From: Symsagittifera roscoffensis
Lineage: Eukaryota > Xenacoelomorpha > Acoela > Convolutidae
Length of the DNA stretch: 64,000 nucleotides
Assembly: GCF_963678635.1 (NCBI RefSeq)
Contig: NC_087070.1
Span: 25,722,007 to 25,786,006 of the forward strand
Direction of reading: 5' to 3'
Shown: positions 1 through 13,140 of the stretch, one piece after another
Layout: each line of letters opens with the position of its first letter
Numbering within the stretch: position 1 is the stretch's first letter
Notes under the pieces: model-generated
The model's database searches: none
Seen by the model: the letters and a program-made list of their open reading frames with translations, nothing else
What the model was told of the DNA's origin: nothing
Position numbers and translations under genes: made by a program

Positions 1-1942
1 TACTCAATTGTGTTCAGTGATAATTTTTTGCAATTTTCTTTTGTAGTTTTTGCGACTTGCGCAATGACTTTCAACTTGCAAATTGTGTGATTCAGGCTAT
101 TTTAGCTTTTTTTTCTGTGATGTTTGCGACAGGCGGAATGATTTCTGATTAAACCTGTTTCTCTGAATAATGTGCGTTTGTGTTTCTATTTGTAAGAAGT
201 GAGCAAAAAATAGAATGGCTTATCAGAAACTGATTGCTGTTCAGAGTTTTCGGATGTTTGTTCAGTTTTAGTTATGTTTTCTTCTCTTTGATGTTTGCGA
301 CAGTGACTTCTTCTCTTTGATGTTTGCGCGATTGACAAACTGTTGATTATTTTGAAAACGCTGATCAATGGTTATATCTTGTCATAATTATCTTCGACAA
401 AAAATGTCACTTTATGAAGAGTTTTTTTATTTGGTACTGAGTTCTTTTTTTGCCATCGTATGAACTGATGTTTGCGAAAGCGAGATTGAACGTCGATTAC
501 CTTGACAGGCTTGGTTAATTATAGTTTTATCTTAAGTTTTATGTTTTTCTGCGATGTTTGCGACAGGCGGAATGATTTCTGATTAAACTTATTCCGCTGA
601 ATGATGTGCATTTGTGTTTCTAATTGTAAGAAGTGAGCAAAAAATAGAATGGCTCATCAGAAACTGATTGCTGTTCAGTGTTTTTGTATGTTTGCTCAGT
701 TTTAATTATGTTTTCTTCTCTTTAATGTTTGTGACAGTGACAAACTGTTGAATATTTTGAAGACGCTGATCAATGGTTATATCTTGTCATAATTATCTTC
801 GACAAAAAATGTCACTTTATGAAGAGTGTTTTTTTTATTTGGTACTGAGTTCTATTTTTTGCCAGCATGTAAACTGATGTTTGCGTAAGCGACATTGAAC
901 GCTGATTACCATGACAGGCTTGGTTAACTTTAATTTTTTCTTAAGCTTTACGTTTTTGTGTGATGTTTGCGACAGGCGGAGTGATTTCTGATTAAATTTA
1001 TTCGTCTGAATGATGTGCATTTGTGTGTCTATTTTATGGAGCTAGCAAAATTAGAATGGCCCATCAGAAATTGATTGCTGTTCAGAGTATACTGATGTTT
1101 GCTCAGTTTTAATTCTAATTTTTTTCCTTTTGTTTGCGACAATTAGGATGAATTGATTCTTATGGTGGCCCTGTGCGATCATCAAGATTATGTCTTCCGT
1201 TTTCTGACTTATAGTGACAAGTGAAATGCCTACGGATTAACAGACGAGTCTGCTTGTTGATCAGTTGCAATCTGTTACTGTTTTTTTTTGTGAAAGGTGG
1301 AATAATTTCGATAACCGTTTTACCATTTTTTTACTGTTATGTTTGGGACAGGCAGAATGATTTCTGGTGATCCTTTTAAGTCTGACAGATTATCAAGTCA
1401 TGCCATTGTTCATGTAATGCTACAAGAAGTGGTTTGAGTACTGTGTTAAGGAGTACTGTGATAATTTTTAGTAGTTTCTGTGATGTTTGCGACAGGCGGA
1501 ATGATTTCTGATTAAACTTATTCCTCTGAATGATTTGCATGTTTCATTTTTTAAGGAGCGAGCAAAAATAGAATGGCTCATCAGAAATTGATTGCAGTTC
1601 ACAGTATACTGATGTTAGCTCAATTTTAGTTCTGTTTTTTTTTTTTTTGCAACAATTAGGATGACTTTCGATTCTTATGGTTGCCGGTGCTTATAGCGGC
1701 AAATGGAGTGGGTACGGATCAACAGATCAATCTGCTTGTTGTTCAGTTGTGTTTTTTTACAATTTTTTTTTGTTGTTTGCGAAAGGTGGAGTAATTTCGA
1801 TAACCATTTTCCCACTATTTTACTGTGATGTTTGCCACAGGTGGAATGTATTCTGATGATCCTTTTAAGTCTGACTGATTGTCAAGTCTTGCCATCGTTT
1901 ATGCAATGCTACAAGAAGTGGTCTGAGTACTGTTTGTAGGAG
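1..1942. repeat. ~1.94 kb array block, first copy
   Basis: The text at position 1 (TACTCAATTGTGTTCAGTG and onward) recurs at 1943. Further matches keep an offset of 1941-1945 (for example 186 against 2127 and 835 against 2780). This is therefore one copy of a ~1.94 kb higher-order unit, made of about two ~1 kb sub-units, with small indels between copies. Confidence 0.8.
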
Positions 1943-3880
1943 TACTCAATTGTGTTCAGTGATAATTTTTTGCAATTTTCTTTTGTAGTTTTTGCGACTT
2001 GCGCAATGACTTTCAACTTGTAAATTGTGTGATTCAGGCTAATTTAGCTTTTTTTCTGTGATGTTTGCGACAGGCGGAATGATTTCTGATTAAAGCTGTT
2101 TCTCTGAATAATGTGCGTTTTTGTTTCTATTTGTAGGAAGTGAGCAAAAAATAAAATGGCTCATCAGAAACTGATTGCTGTTCAGAGTTTTCGGATGTTT
2201 GTTCAGTTTTGGTTATGTTTTCTTCTCTTTGATGTTTGCGACAGCGACTTCTTCTCTTTGTTGTTTGTGACACTAACAAACTGTTGATTACTTTGAGAAC
2301 GCTGATCAATGGTTATATCTTATGTCATATTTATCTGCGACAAAAAATGTCATTTTATGACAAGGGTTTTTCGATTCGGTACTCAGTTCTATTTTTTTGC
2401 CATCATATAAACTGATGTTCGCGAAAGCGAGATTGAACGTTGATCACCATGACAGGCTTGGTTGTTTTTAGTTGTATCTTAAGTTTTGTTGTGCGGCGAT
2501 GTTTGCGACAGGCGGAATGATTTCTGATTAAAGCTGTTTCTCTGAATAATGTGCGTTTGTGTTTCTAATTGTAAGAAGTGAGCAAAAAGTAGAATGGCTC
2601 ATCAGAACTGATTGCTGTTCAGAGTTTTTGTATGTTTGCTCAGTTTAATTATGTTTTCTTCTTTTTGATGTTTGCGACAGTGACGAACTGTTGATTATTT
2701 TGAAATGGCTGATCAATGATTATATCTTTTGTCATAACAATTTGCGACAAAAAATGTCATTTTATGAAGAGTGCTTTTTTTATTTGGTACTGAGTTCTGT
2801 TTTTTGCCAGCATATAAACTGATGTTTGCGAAAGCGAGATTGAACGCCGATTACCATGACAGGCTTGGTTAACTTTAGTTTTTTCTTAAGTTTTACGTTT
2901 TTGTGTGATGTTTGCGACAGGCGGAGTGATTTCTGATTAAATTTATTCGTCTGAATGATGTGCATTTGTGTGTCTTTTTATGGAGCAAGCAAAAATAGAA
3001 TGGCCCGTCAGAAATTGATTGCTGTTCAGAGTATACTGATGTTTGCTCAGTTTTAGTTCTAATTTTTTTCCTTTTGTTTGCGACAATTAGGATGAATTGA
3101 TTCTTATGGTGTCCCTGTGCGATCGTCAAGTTTATGTCTTCCGTTTTCTGACTCATAGTGACAAGTGAAATGCCTACGGATTAACAGATGAGTCTGCTTG
3201 TTGATCAGTTGCGTTCTGTTTTTTTGTTTGTGAAAGGTGGAATAATTTCGATAACCGTTTTACCATTTTTTTTACTGTTATGTTTGGGACAGGCAGAATA
3301 ATTTCTGGTGATCCTTTTAAGTCTGACTGATTGTCAAGTCTTGCCATCGTTCATGCAATGCTACAAGAAGTGGTTTGAGTACTGTGTTAAGGAGTATTGT
3401 GATAATTTTTAGTAGTTTTTTTCTGCAGTTTCTGCTACTTCCAACTTGTGAATTGTCTGATTCAGGCTTTTTTTAAGCTTTTTGTTTTTCCGTGATGTTT
3501 GCGACAGGCGGAATGATTTCTGATTAAACCTTTTTCTCTGAATAATGTGCGTTTGTAACTCTATTTGTAAGAAGTGAGCAAAAATAGAATGGCTCATCAG
3601 AAACTGGTTGCTGTTCAGAGTATGCTGATGTTTGCTCAATTTTAGTTCACTTTTTTTCCTTTTATTGTTTGCAACTATTAGGATAACTTGATTCTTCTGG
3701 TGGCCCTGAGCGATCGTCAAGTTTATGTCTTCAGTTTCGTGGCTTCTAGCGACAAGTGGAACGGCTGTGGATGAACAGATGTATCTTCTTGTTGTTCAGT
3801 TGCTTTTTGTTACAGTTTTTTTTGTTTGCGAAAGGTGGAATATTTTCGATAACCATTTTTCCATTATTTTTTGTGATGTT
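1943..3880. repeat. ~1.94 kb array block, second copy (more diverged to the right)
   Basis: This block aligns by eye with 1-1942. Identity is high over the first ~1.2 kb and drops further right, where units resembling those at 6900-7400 appear. The right boundary is approximate. Confidence 0.65.
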
Positions 3881-4392
3881 CGCGACAGGCGGAATGATTT
3901 CTGATTATCTTTTCAAGTCTGATTGATTGTCAAGTCCTACCGTTGTTTATTCAATGCTACAAGAAGTGGTTTGAGTACTGTGTAACTGATTGTTGTTTAG
4001 GGATAATTTTCAACATTTTATTCTGTAGTTTCTGTGACTTAATGACTTTCAACTTGTAAATTGTCTGATTCGTGATTTTTAGCTCTGTTTTTCTCAATGA
4101 GATTTGCGACAGTGGCAACTGTTGACTATAATTATAACGCTGATTGTTGGTTATATCTTTTTGTCATCATTTTCTGCGACAAGTAGAATTTCATGTTATT
4201 AAGATAGTTTTTTGATTTGATACCGAGGTCATATTTTTTGCCTTTTTCATTGATATTTGCGACAGGCAGATTGAACGCTGTTTGCCACAGGCAGATTGAG
4301 CGCTGATTACCATGACAGGCTTGGTTGATTTTAGTTATTAATTAAGGCTTCTTTTTTTCTGATGTTTGCGACAGGCGGAATGATTTCTGATT

Positions 4393-7300
4393 AAACTTAA
4401 TTCTTAGTTCATTTGTGTTCATTTTTAAAGGAGTAGGCAAGCATTAGAATTGTCGTTCAGAAACTGATTGCTGTTCACATTCTTCTGCTCACGTTTATTT
4501 CTGTTTTCTTTTTTGTTGTTGTTTGCGACCGGTAGGATGACTATTGATTTGGTTGACGACCCTATTCGATCGTTAAGTTTGTATGCCTTCAGTTTCCTGG
4601 CTTAATGAGACAACTTGATTGTTTGCGAAAGGCGGAATGATTTCTGATTAAAGCTATTTCTCTAAATAATGTGCGTTTGTGTTTCTATTTGTAAAGAAGT
4701 GAGCAAAAAATAGAAAGGCTCATCAGAAACTGATTGCTGTTCAAAGTTTTCGGATGCTTGCTCAGTTTTAGGGGTAGTTTTCTTCTCTTTGATGTTTGCG
4801 ACAGCGACTTCTTCTCTTTGTTGTTTGTGACACTAACAAACTGTTGATTACTTTGAGAACGCTGATCAATGGTTATATCTTATGTCATATTTATCTGCGA
4901 CAAAAAAATGTCATTTTTTGACAAGGGTTTTTCGATTCGGTACTCAGTTCTATTTTTTTGCCATCATATAAACTGATGTTCGCGAAAGCGAGATTGAACG
5001 TTGATCACCATGACAGGCTTGGTTGTTTTTAGTTGTATCTTAAGTTTTGTTGTGCGGCCATGTTTGCGACAGGCGGAATGATTTCTGATTAAATCTGTTT
5101 CTCTGAATACTTTGCGTTTGTGTTTCTATTTGTAAGAAGTGAGCAAAAAGTAGAATGGTTCATCAGAAACTGATTGCTGTTCAGATTTTGTATGTTTGAA
5201 CAGCAAAATCTGTCATTTTATGAAGTGTTTTTTTTATTTGGTACTGAGTTCTATTTTTGCCATCATATAAACTAAACTGATGTTTGCGAAAGCGAGATTG
5301 GACGCTGATTATCATGACAGGCTTGGTTAGTTTTAGTTTTATCTTAAGTTTTATGTTTTTCTGTGATGTTTGCGACAGGCGGAATGATTTCTGATTAAAC
5401 TTATTCGTCTGAATGATGTGCATTTGTGTGTCTTTTTTATGAAGCGAACAAAAATAGAATGGCCCATCAGAAATTGATTGCTGTTCAGAGTATACTGATG
5501 TTTGCTCAGTTTAAGTTCTGTTTTTTTTCCTTTTGTTTGCGACAATTAGGACGAATTGATTCTTATGGTGGCCCTGTGCGATCGTCAAAATTATGTCTTC
5601 CGTTTCCTGGCTTATAGTGACAAGTGGAATGACTACGGATTAACAGATGAGTCAGCTTGTTGATCAGTTGCTTTCTGTTACAGTTTTTTTGTTTGCGAAA
5701 GGTGGAATAATTTCGATAACCGTTTTCCCATTTTTTAACGGTTATGTTTGGGAGAGGCAGAATGATTTCTGGTGATCCTTTTAAGTCTGACTGATTGTCA
5801 AGTCTTGCCATCATTCATGCAATGCTACAAGAAGTGGTTTGAGTACTGTGTTAAGGAGTACTCAATTGTGTTTAGTGATAATTTTTTGTAGTTTTTTCTG
5901 CAGTTTCTGCGACTTGCGCATTGACTTCCAACTTGTCAATTGTCTGATTCACGCTTTTTTTTAGCTTTTTGTTTTTCCGTGATATTTGCGACAGGCGGAA
6001 TGATTTCTGATTAAATCTATTTCTCTGAATAATGTGCGTTTGTGTTTCTATTTGTAAGGAGTGAGCAAAAAAAAAGAATGGCTCATCAGAAACTGATTGC
6101 TGTTCAGAGTTCTTGTATGTTTGCTCAGTTTTAATTCTGTTTTTTTTGTCTTTAATGTTTGCGACAGTGACAAACTGTTGAATATTTTGAAAACGCTGAT
6201 CAATGGTTATATCTTGTCATAATTATCTTCGACAAAAAAATGTCATTTTATGAAGAGAGTTTTTTTTGTTTGGTACTGAGTTCTATTTTTTGCCAGCATA
6301 TAAACTGATGTTTGCGAAAGCGAGATTTAACGCTGATTACCATGACAGGCTTGGTTAATTTTAGTTTTATCTTAAGTTTTACGTTTTTGTGTGATGTTTG
6401 CGACAGGCGGAGTGATTTCTTATCAAATTAATCGTCTGAATGTGCATTTGTGTGTCTTTTTTATGGAGCGAGCAAAAATAGAATGGCCCATCAGAAATTG
6501 ATTGCTGTTCAGAGTATACTGATGTTTGCTCAGTTTTCGTTATGTTTTCTTCTTTTTGATATTTGCAACAATTAGGATGACTTGATTCTTATGTTGGCCC
6601 TGTGCGATCGTCAAGTTTATGTCTTCCGTTTCCTGGCTTATAGTGACAAGTGGAATGGCTACGGATTAACAGATGAGTCTGCTTGTTGATCAGTTGCGTT
6701 CTGTTACAGTTTTGTTTTGTTTGCGAAAGGTGGAATAATTTCGATAACCATTTTCGCATTTTTTAACTGTTATGTTTGGGACAGGCAGAATGATTTCTGG
6801 TTATCCTTTTAAGTCTGACAGATTGTCAAAGTCTTGCCATCGTTCATGCAATGCTACAAGAAGTGGTTTGAGTACTGTGTTAAGGAGTACTCAATTGCGT
6901 TTAGTGTTAATGTTTAGTAGTTTTTTCTGCAGTTTCTGCGACTTGCGCATTGACTTCCAACTTGTGAATTGTCTGATTCAGGCTTTTTTAGCTTTTTGTT
7001 TTTCCGTGTTGTTTGCGACAGGCGGAATGATTTTTGATTAAACCTATTTCTCTGAAAAATGTGCGTTTGTGTTTCAATTTGTAGGAAATGAGCAAAAAAT
7101 AGAATGGCTCATCAGAAACTGATTGCTGTTCAGAGTATACTGATGTTTGCTCAATTTTAGTTACTTTTTTTTTCCTTTTTTGTTTGCAACTATTAGGATG
7201 ACTTGATTCTTCTGGTGGCCCTGTGCGATCGTCAAGTTTATGTCTTCAGTTTCCTGGCTTCTAGCGACAAGTGGAACGGCTGCGGATGAACAGATGAATC

Positions 7301-7420
7301 TGCTTGTTGTTCAGTTGCGTTTTTTTACAGTTTTTTTTGTTTGCGAAAGGTGGAATAATTTCGATAACCATTTTTCCCTTATTTTTTTGGTGTTCGCGAC
7401 AGGCGGAATGATTTCTGATT
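4393..7420. repeat. ~3.02 kb tandem duplication, copy 1
   Basis: This stretch is nearly identical to 7421-10441. The offset is 3028 at the left edge and 3022 after a 6-base difference near 5270, where copy 1 has an extra AAACTA-like hexamer. Only scattered single-base changes separate the copies, so the duplication is recent, or it is an assembly or sequencing artefact. Each copy contains three ~1 kb sub-units. Confidence 0.9.
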
Positions 7421-10400
7421 AAACTTAATTCTTAGTTCATTTGTGTTCATTTTTAAAGGAGTAGGCAAGCATTAGAATTGTTGTTCAGAAACTGATTGCT
7501 GTTCACATTCTTCTGCTCACGTTTATTTCTGTTTTCTTTTTTGTTGTTGTTTGCGACCGGTAGGATGACTATTGATTTGGTTGACGACCCTATTCGATCG
7601 TTAAGTTTGTATGCCTTCAGTTTCCTGGCTTATTGAGACAACTTGATTGTTTGCGAAAGGCGGAATGATTTCTGATTAAAGCTATTTCTCTAAATAATGT
7701 GCGTTTGTGTTTCTATTTGTAAAGAAGTGAGCAAAAAATAGAAAGGCTCATCAGAAACTGATTGCTGTTCAAAGTTTTCGGATGCTTGCTCAGTTTTAGG
7801 GGTTGTTTTCTTCTCTTTGATGTTTGCGACAGCGACTTCTTCTCTTTGTTGTTTGTGACACTAACAAACTGTTGATTACTTTGAGAACGCTGATCAATGG
7901 TTATATCTTATGTCATATTTATCTGCGACAAAAAATGTCATTTTTTGACAAGGGTTTTTCGATTCGGTACTCAGTTCTATTTTTTTGCCATCATATAAAC
8001 TGATGTTCGCGAAAGCGAGATTGAACGTTGATCACCATGACAGGCTTGGTTGTTTTTAGTTGTATCTTAAGTTTTGTTGTGCGGCCATGTTTGCGACAGG
8101 CGGAATGATTTCTGATTAAATCTGTTTCTTTGAATACTTTGCGTTTGTGTTTCTATTTGTAAGAAGTGAGCAAAAAGTAGAATGGTTCATCAGAAACTGA
8201 TTGCTGTTCAGATTTTGTATGTTTGAACAGCAAAATCTGTCATTTTATGAAGTGTTTTTTTTATTTGGTACTGAGTTCTATTTTTGCCATCATATAAACT
8301 GATGTTTGCGAAAGCGAGATTGGACGCTGATTATCATGACAGGCTTGGTTAGTTTTAGTTTTATCTTAAGTTTTATGTTTTTCTGTGATGTTTGCGACAG
8401 GCGGAATGATTTCTGATTAAACTTATTCGTCTGAATGATGTGCATTTGTGTGTCTTTTTTATGAAGCGAACAAAAATAGAATGGCCCATCAGAAATTGAT
8501 TGCTGTTCAGAGTATACTGATGTTTGCTCAGTTTAAGTTCTGTTTTTTTTCCTTTTGTTTGCGACAATTAGGACGAATTGATTCTTATGGTGGCCCTGTG
8601 CGATCGTCAAAATTATGTCTTCCGTTTCCTGTCTTATAGTGACAAGTGGAATGACTACGGATTAACAGATGAGTCAGCTTGTTGATCAGTTGCTTTCTGT
8701 TACAGTTTTTTTGTTTGCGAAAGGTGGAATAATTTCGATAACCGTTTTCCCATTTTTTAACGGTTATGTTTGGGAGAGGCAGAATGATTTCTGGTGATCC
8801 TTTTAAGTCTGACTGATTGTCAAGTCTTGCCATCATTCATGCAATGCTACAAGAAGTGGTTTGAGTACTGTGTTAAGGAGTACTCAATTGTGTTTAGTGA
8901 TAATTTTTTGTAGTTTTTTCTGCAGTTTCTGCGACTTGCGCATTGACTTCCAACTTGTCAATTGTCTGATTCACGCTTTTTTTTAGCTTTTTGTTTTTCC
9001 GTGATATTTGCGACAGGCGGAATGATTTCTGATTAAATCTATTTCTCTGAATAATGTGCGTTTATGTTTCTATTTGTAAGGAGTGAGCAAAAAAAAAGAA
9101 TGGCTCATCAGAAACTGATTGCTGTTCAGAGTTCTTGTATGTTTGCTCAGTTTTAATTCTGTTTTTTTTGTCTTTAATGTTTGCGACAGTGACAAACTGT
9201 TGAATATTTTGAAAACGCTGATCAATGGTTATATCTTGTCATAATTATCTTCGACAAAAAAATGTCATTTTATGAAGAGAGTTTTTTTTGTTTGGTACTG
9301 AGTTCTATTTTTTGCCAGCATATAAACTGATGTTTGCGAAAGCGAGATTTAACGCTGATTACCATGACAGGCTTGGTTAATTTTAGTTTTATCTTAAGTT
9401 TTACGTTTTTGTGTGATGTTTGCGACAGGCGGAGTGATTTCTTATCAAATTAATCGTCTGAATGTGCATTTGTGTGTCTTTTTTATGGAGCGAGCAAAAA
9501 TAGAATGGCCCATCAGAAATTGATTGCTGTTCAGAGTATACTGATGTTTGCTCAGTTTTCGTTATGTTTTCTTCTTTTTGATATTTGCAACAATTAGGAT
9601 GACTTGATTCTTATGTTGGCCCTGTGCGATCGTCAAGTTTATGTCTTCCGTTTCCTGGCTTATAGTGACAAGTGGAATGGCTACGGATTAACAGATGAGT
9701 CTGCTTGTTGATCAGTTGCGTTCTGTTACAGTTTTGTTTTGTTTGCGAAAGGTGGAATAATTTCGATAACCATTTTCGCATTTTTTAACTGTTATGTTTG
9801 GGACAGGCAGAATGATTTCTGGTTATCCTTTTAAGTCTGACTGATTGTCAAAGTCTTGCCATCGTTCATGCAATGCTACAAGAAGTGGTTTGAGTACTGT
9901 GTTAAGGAGTACTCAATTGTGTTTAGTGTTAATGTTTAGTAGTTTTTTCTGCAGTTTCTGCGACTTGCGCATTGACTTCCAACTTGTGAATTGTCTGATT
10001 CAGGCTTTTTTAGCTTTTTGTTTTTCCGTGTTGTTTGCGACAGGCGGAATGATTTTTGATTAAACCTATTTCTCTGAAAAATGTGCGTTTGTGTTTCAAT
10101 TTGTAGGAAATGAGCAAAAAATAGAATGGCTCATCAGAAACTGATTGCTGTTCAGAGTATACTGATGTTTGCTCAATTTTAGTTACTTTTTTTTCCTTTT
10201 TTGTTTGCAACTATTAGGATGACTTGATTCTTCTGGTGGCCCTGTGCGATCGTCAAGTTTATGTCTTCAGTTTCCTGGCTTCTAGCGACAAGTGGAACGG
10301 CTGCGGATGAACAGATGAATCTGCTTGTTGTTCAGTTGCGTTTTTTTACAGTTTTTTTTGTTTGCGAAAGGTGGAATAATTTCGATAACCATTTTTCCCT

Positions 10401-10441
10401 TATTTTTCTGATGTTTGCGACAGGCGGAATGATTTCTGATT
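7421..10441. repeat. ~3.02 kb tandem duplication, copy 2
   Basis: This is the second, nearly identical copy of 4393-7420. It runs directly into a third copy that begins at 10442 with the same AAACTTAATTCTTAGTTC start. Confidence 0.9.
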
Positions 10442-10600
10442 AAACTTAATTCTTAGTTCATTTGTGTTCATTTTTAAAGGAGTAGGCAAGCATTTGAATT
10501 GTTGTTCAGAAACTGATTGCTGTTCACATTCTTCTGCTCACGTTTATTTCTGTTTTCTTTTTTTGTTGTTGTTTGCGACCGGTAGGATGACTATTGATTT
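10442..10600. repeat. Truncated third copy of the 3.02 kb unit
   Basis: It matches the first ~160 bases of the 3.02 kb unit, including GCGACCGGTAGGATGACTATTG. It then breaks off near 10600 into unrelated AT-rich sequence, which marks the right edge of the well-ordered array. Confidence 0.8.
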
Positions 10601-12711
10601 GTTTCGACGTCTTTTTTGTGTCTTTCAACAAACGTAAAGTATTTATCGCAACTCAGATTAACTCCGGTAATAATTCTGGTTGTTGTTGGGCATGTATGCT
10701 GGCTGTTTTCCTGTGATGGTAACCATGTGATGGTAACCAACTTTTTAATGACATAACTCTTAATGTTTTTCCGTGAGATTTGCACCTAGGTGAATTTTTA
10801 GTTATTTACACATCAATTGCAATTAATATCAATTTTTTTTGGGCAAAAGTTCCTTAACCGTCAATGAGCGAATAAATTAATCTCTTATTTAGGCCGCGTT
10901 GTGTTTTTCGATGATAAATTTGTAAAATTTGTTGGATTACGAGTTTGATTTTTTGTGGTTTGTTTTCAGTTGAGGTAAAATTTTTGTTTATTGGTAGGAA
11001 AATTACGCTTTCCAATAAGCAACATTCAAATGAGGCGAAAAATTGAGAGTGACCTCAAAATTCGAAAGTTAAATTGTTCGCGAATTTTCATTGAAACTTT
11101 TCCAACCTTCTTTGATAACGCGACAGCCAAAACGACTACGTGATGACTAAGTGCAGTTTCATCTCTGTTTTTCTCAATTTGTTCTGAGCTATTTTAGTTT
11201 TCCAGAAACGGTTTGCTGTTCAAAATTTTTTTTTGTTATTTCTGTGACGTTTGCGACTGGCTGATTTTCATTTTTTTTCTCTTTTTTGTAAGTTGGAAAA
11301 AAGAATGGCTTTTCAAAGAGTGATTGCTGTCGAGTAATTTGTATTTCATTTTTTTCATCTGTATTCAAAAAAGCGGAGTGACCTTTGATAACGATTTTTT
11401 CCCCGTTAGTTTGTTGTTATTTTGATGGTCCCTTTTGATGCGACAGGCTTGGTGATTTCTGATTTTCCTAATAATTGTGATCGATTTTCAAGTTTTCGTG
11501 GTACGTCGTTTTTGCAATGTTACAAAAAGGGGATGGGCTACTTTCTAACTGATTTTTGTTCAGTAATTTTTCCGTCCTTTCCGAGTGTATTATTTTACCG
11601 TCCTTAACTCCGATGTTTGCGACAGGCAGCTTGACAGCTGATTACCTTGACAAGCTTGTTTGATTTAAGTAGTATATTTGAGGTTTTGTTTTTCTGTGAT
11701 GTTTGCGACTGGCGGAATGATTTCTTATTAAACTATTTTCTCTGAATGATCTTCATTTGTGTTCATTTTTAAAGGAGTGGGCAAGCATTAGAATGGCTGT
11801 TAAGAGCTTATTGCTGTTCATAGTATTCTGTTTTTTGCTCAATGTTAGTTCTATTTTCTTGTTGTTTGCGACAGGTAGGATGATTTTTGTTGCGTATGAC
11901 CACTCTCTTCGATCGTTAATTATGCATGCCTTCAGTTTCCTCGCTTGTTGCGACAAGTGGAATGGCTACTGATTAGCAGATATTTTCTTACGTTCAGTTT
12001 TTTTCTTCTTCTTTTGCAGTTTGCGAACGGCGGATTACTTCCGATAACCATTTTTCCATTATTTTACTGATGTTTGCGAGAGGCGGAATGATTTTTGATT
12101 ATCCTTATAACACTGATTGATTTTTGGGTTTTTTCCCATCGTTACATCGCAATGTTAAAACAAATGGAAATTGGATTGGGTACTGTGTAACTGATTGTTG
12201 TTCAATGTTGAAACATTGTTTCTGCAGTTTTTGCGACAAGCGGAATGTTTTTTGACTTAAAAATCTGACTCGGGCTGTTTTAGTTTTTCCTACTTTACTT
12301 TTTTTTTCGACAGGAAAGAGTTGTTGATTAGTATAAAAATCCTGATTGGTGGTTACTTTTTGGCATCCTTTTTTGCAAAATAGATGTAATTTTTTTATTT
12401 GAGTTCCAAAATTTTCTGTCCTTATTTTGATGCTTATGACGGGCGGATTGACAACCGATGACCATGACAGTTATGTTTGATTTTTGTAGTATATTAGGGC
12501 TGTTGTTTTTCTGCGATGTTTGCGACAGGTTATGACAAGTTTTGCTCAATTTGTTCTGAGCTGTTTCAATTTTTTACATAAATGATAATTGTGACAGGCA
12601 GAGACTGACTATCAGGTTTTCAACACATATTTAGAAAATCCTGCCTTTTATTGATTGATTGATTTGATATGTACTGAATATGGTGGGTATTCACAAGTAC
12701 CAAGATAAGTC

Positions 12712-13089
12712 AGTCCCATTTGTATTAAAATAAAAATCGATCAAGTTAGTACCAAAAATAATCAATTCACCAAAGTCTACTAAGACTACTTTTTTAAACT
12801 CTTGGTCTAAGGTCGCCAGTAGGTGCGCTACACAAGCGTGGCCGCTTTGCGGCGATAACCGGCTCTAATTTTCGTAAAGAGTTCTACCCTACGTTGTTAA
12901 GCTCGAAACACGTTGACGCGACTGTGGCGGCCACTACTCTGCTGTTTTAGTTTCTATTTGAACAGTAGAAAATTAATATAATAAATAGTTGGCTCACAAT
13001 TCGACCAATCAGAAATCCACTTGAACCATTTGGTACAAATGGGACCAATTTTTTATTTTGGTAAAATGAATCTTGGTACAAATGGGACT
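12712..13089. mobile_element. MITE-like element, copy 1
   Basis: The element starts with AGTCCCATTTGTA and ends with GGTACAAATGGGACT, which is its inverted complement. A second inverted pair (AAAATAAAAA near the left, TTTTTATTTTGG near the right) extends the terminal repeats. The interior, including GATAACCGGCTCTAAT and ACCAATCAGAA, recurs at 47824-48172 in the same orientation. It has no coding potential. A non-autonomous DNA transposon fits; the superfamily is not determined. Confidence 0.65.
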
Positions 13090-13140
13090 TTGCCACTGAA
13101 TCTGTAAGGAGTGACCGATTGATTTAAACTTAAACTTGTT

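Larger units (their letters stand above)
1..12560. repeat. Higher-order satellite-like repeat array (TTTGCGACAGGCGG core)
   Basis: The block is filled with diverged copies of units carrying GATGTTTGCGACAGGCGG followed by AATGATTTCTGATTAAA. These alternate with variant units around TTTGCGAAAGCGAGATTG, TTTGCGACAATTAGGATG, TTTGCGAAAGGTGGAATAA and GTTTGGGACAGGCAGAATG. The variants recur in a fixed order, giving sub-units of about 1.0 kb (cores near 4365, 5366, 6392 and 7390). The + strand is T-rich. Open frames in it are short, low-complexity and repeat with the array, so none is called as a gene. Copies decay rightwards: 10600-12560 keeps only scattered cores (near 11610, 11700, 12070, 12520). 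The left end lies outside the window. I know of no named family matching it. Confidence 0.9.

Noticed and set aside
186-10443. Many 60-100 codon open frames on both strands in the array
   Set aside because: They recur with the repeat units (for example 5351-5545 equals 8373-8567), lie in overlapping frames on opposite strands, are low-complexity and show no conserved motif.
1-12560. CRISPR array
   Set aside because: The window is eukaryotic; repeats are diverged, much longer than CRISPR repeats, and spacers are themselves repeats.
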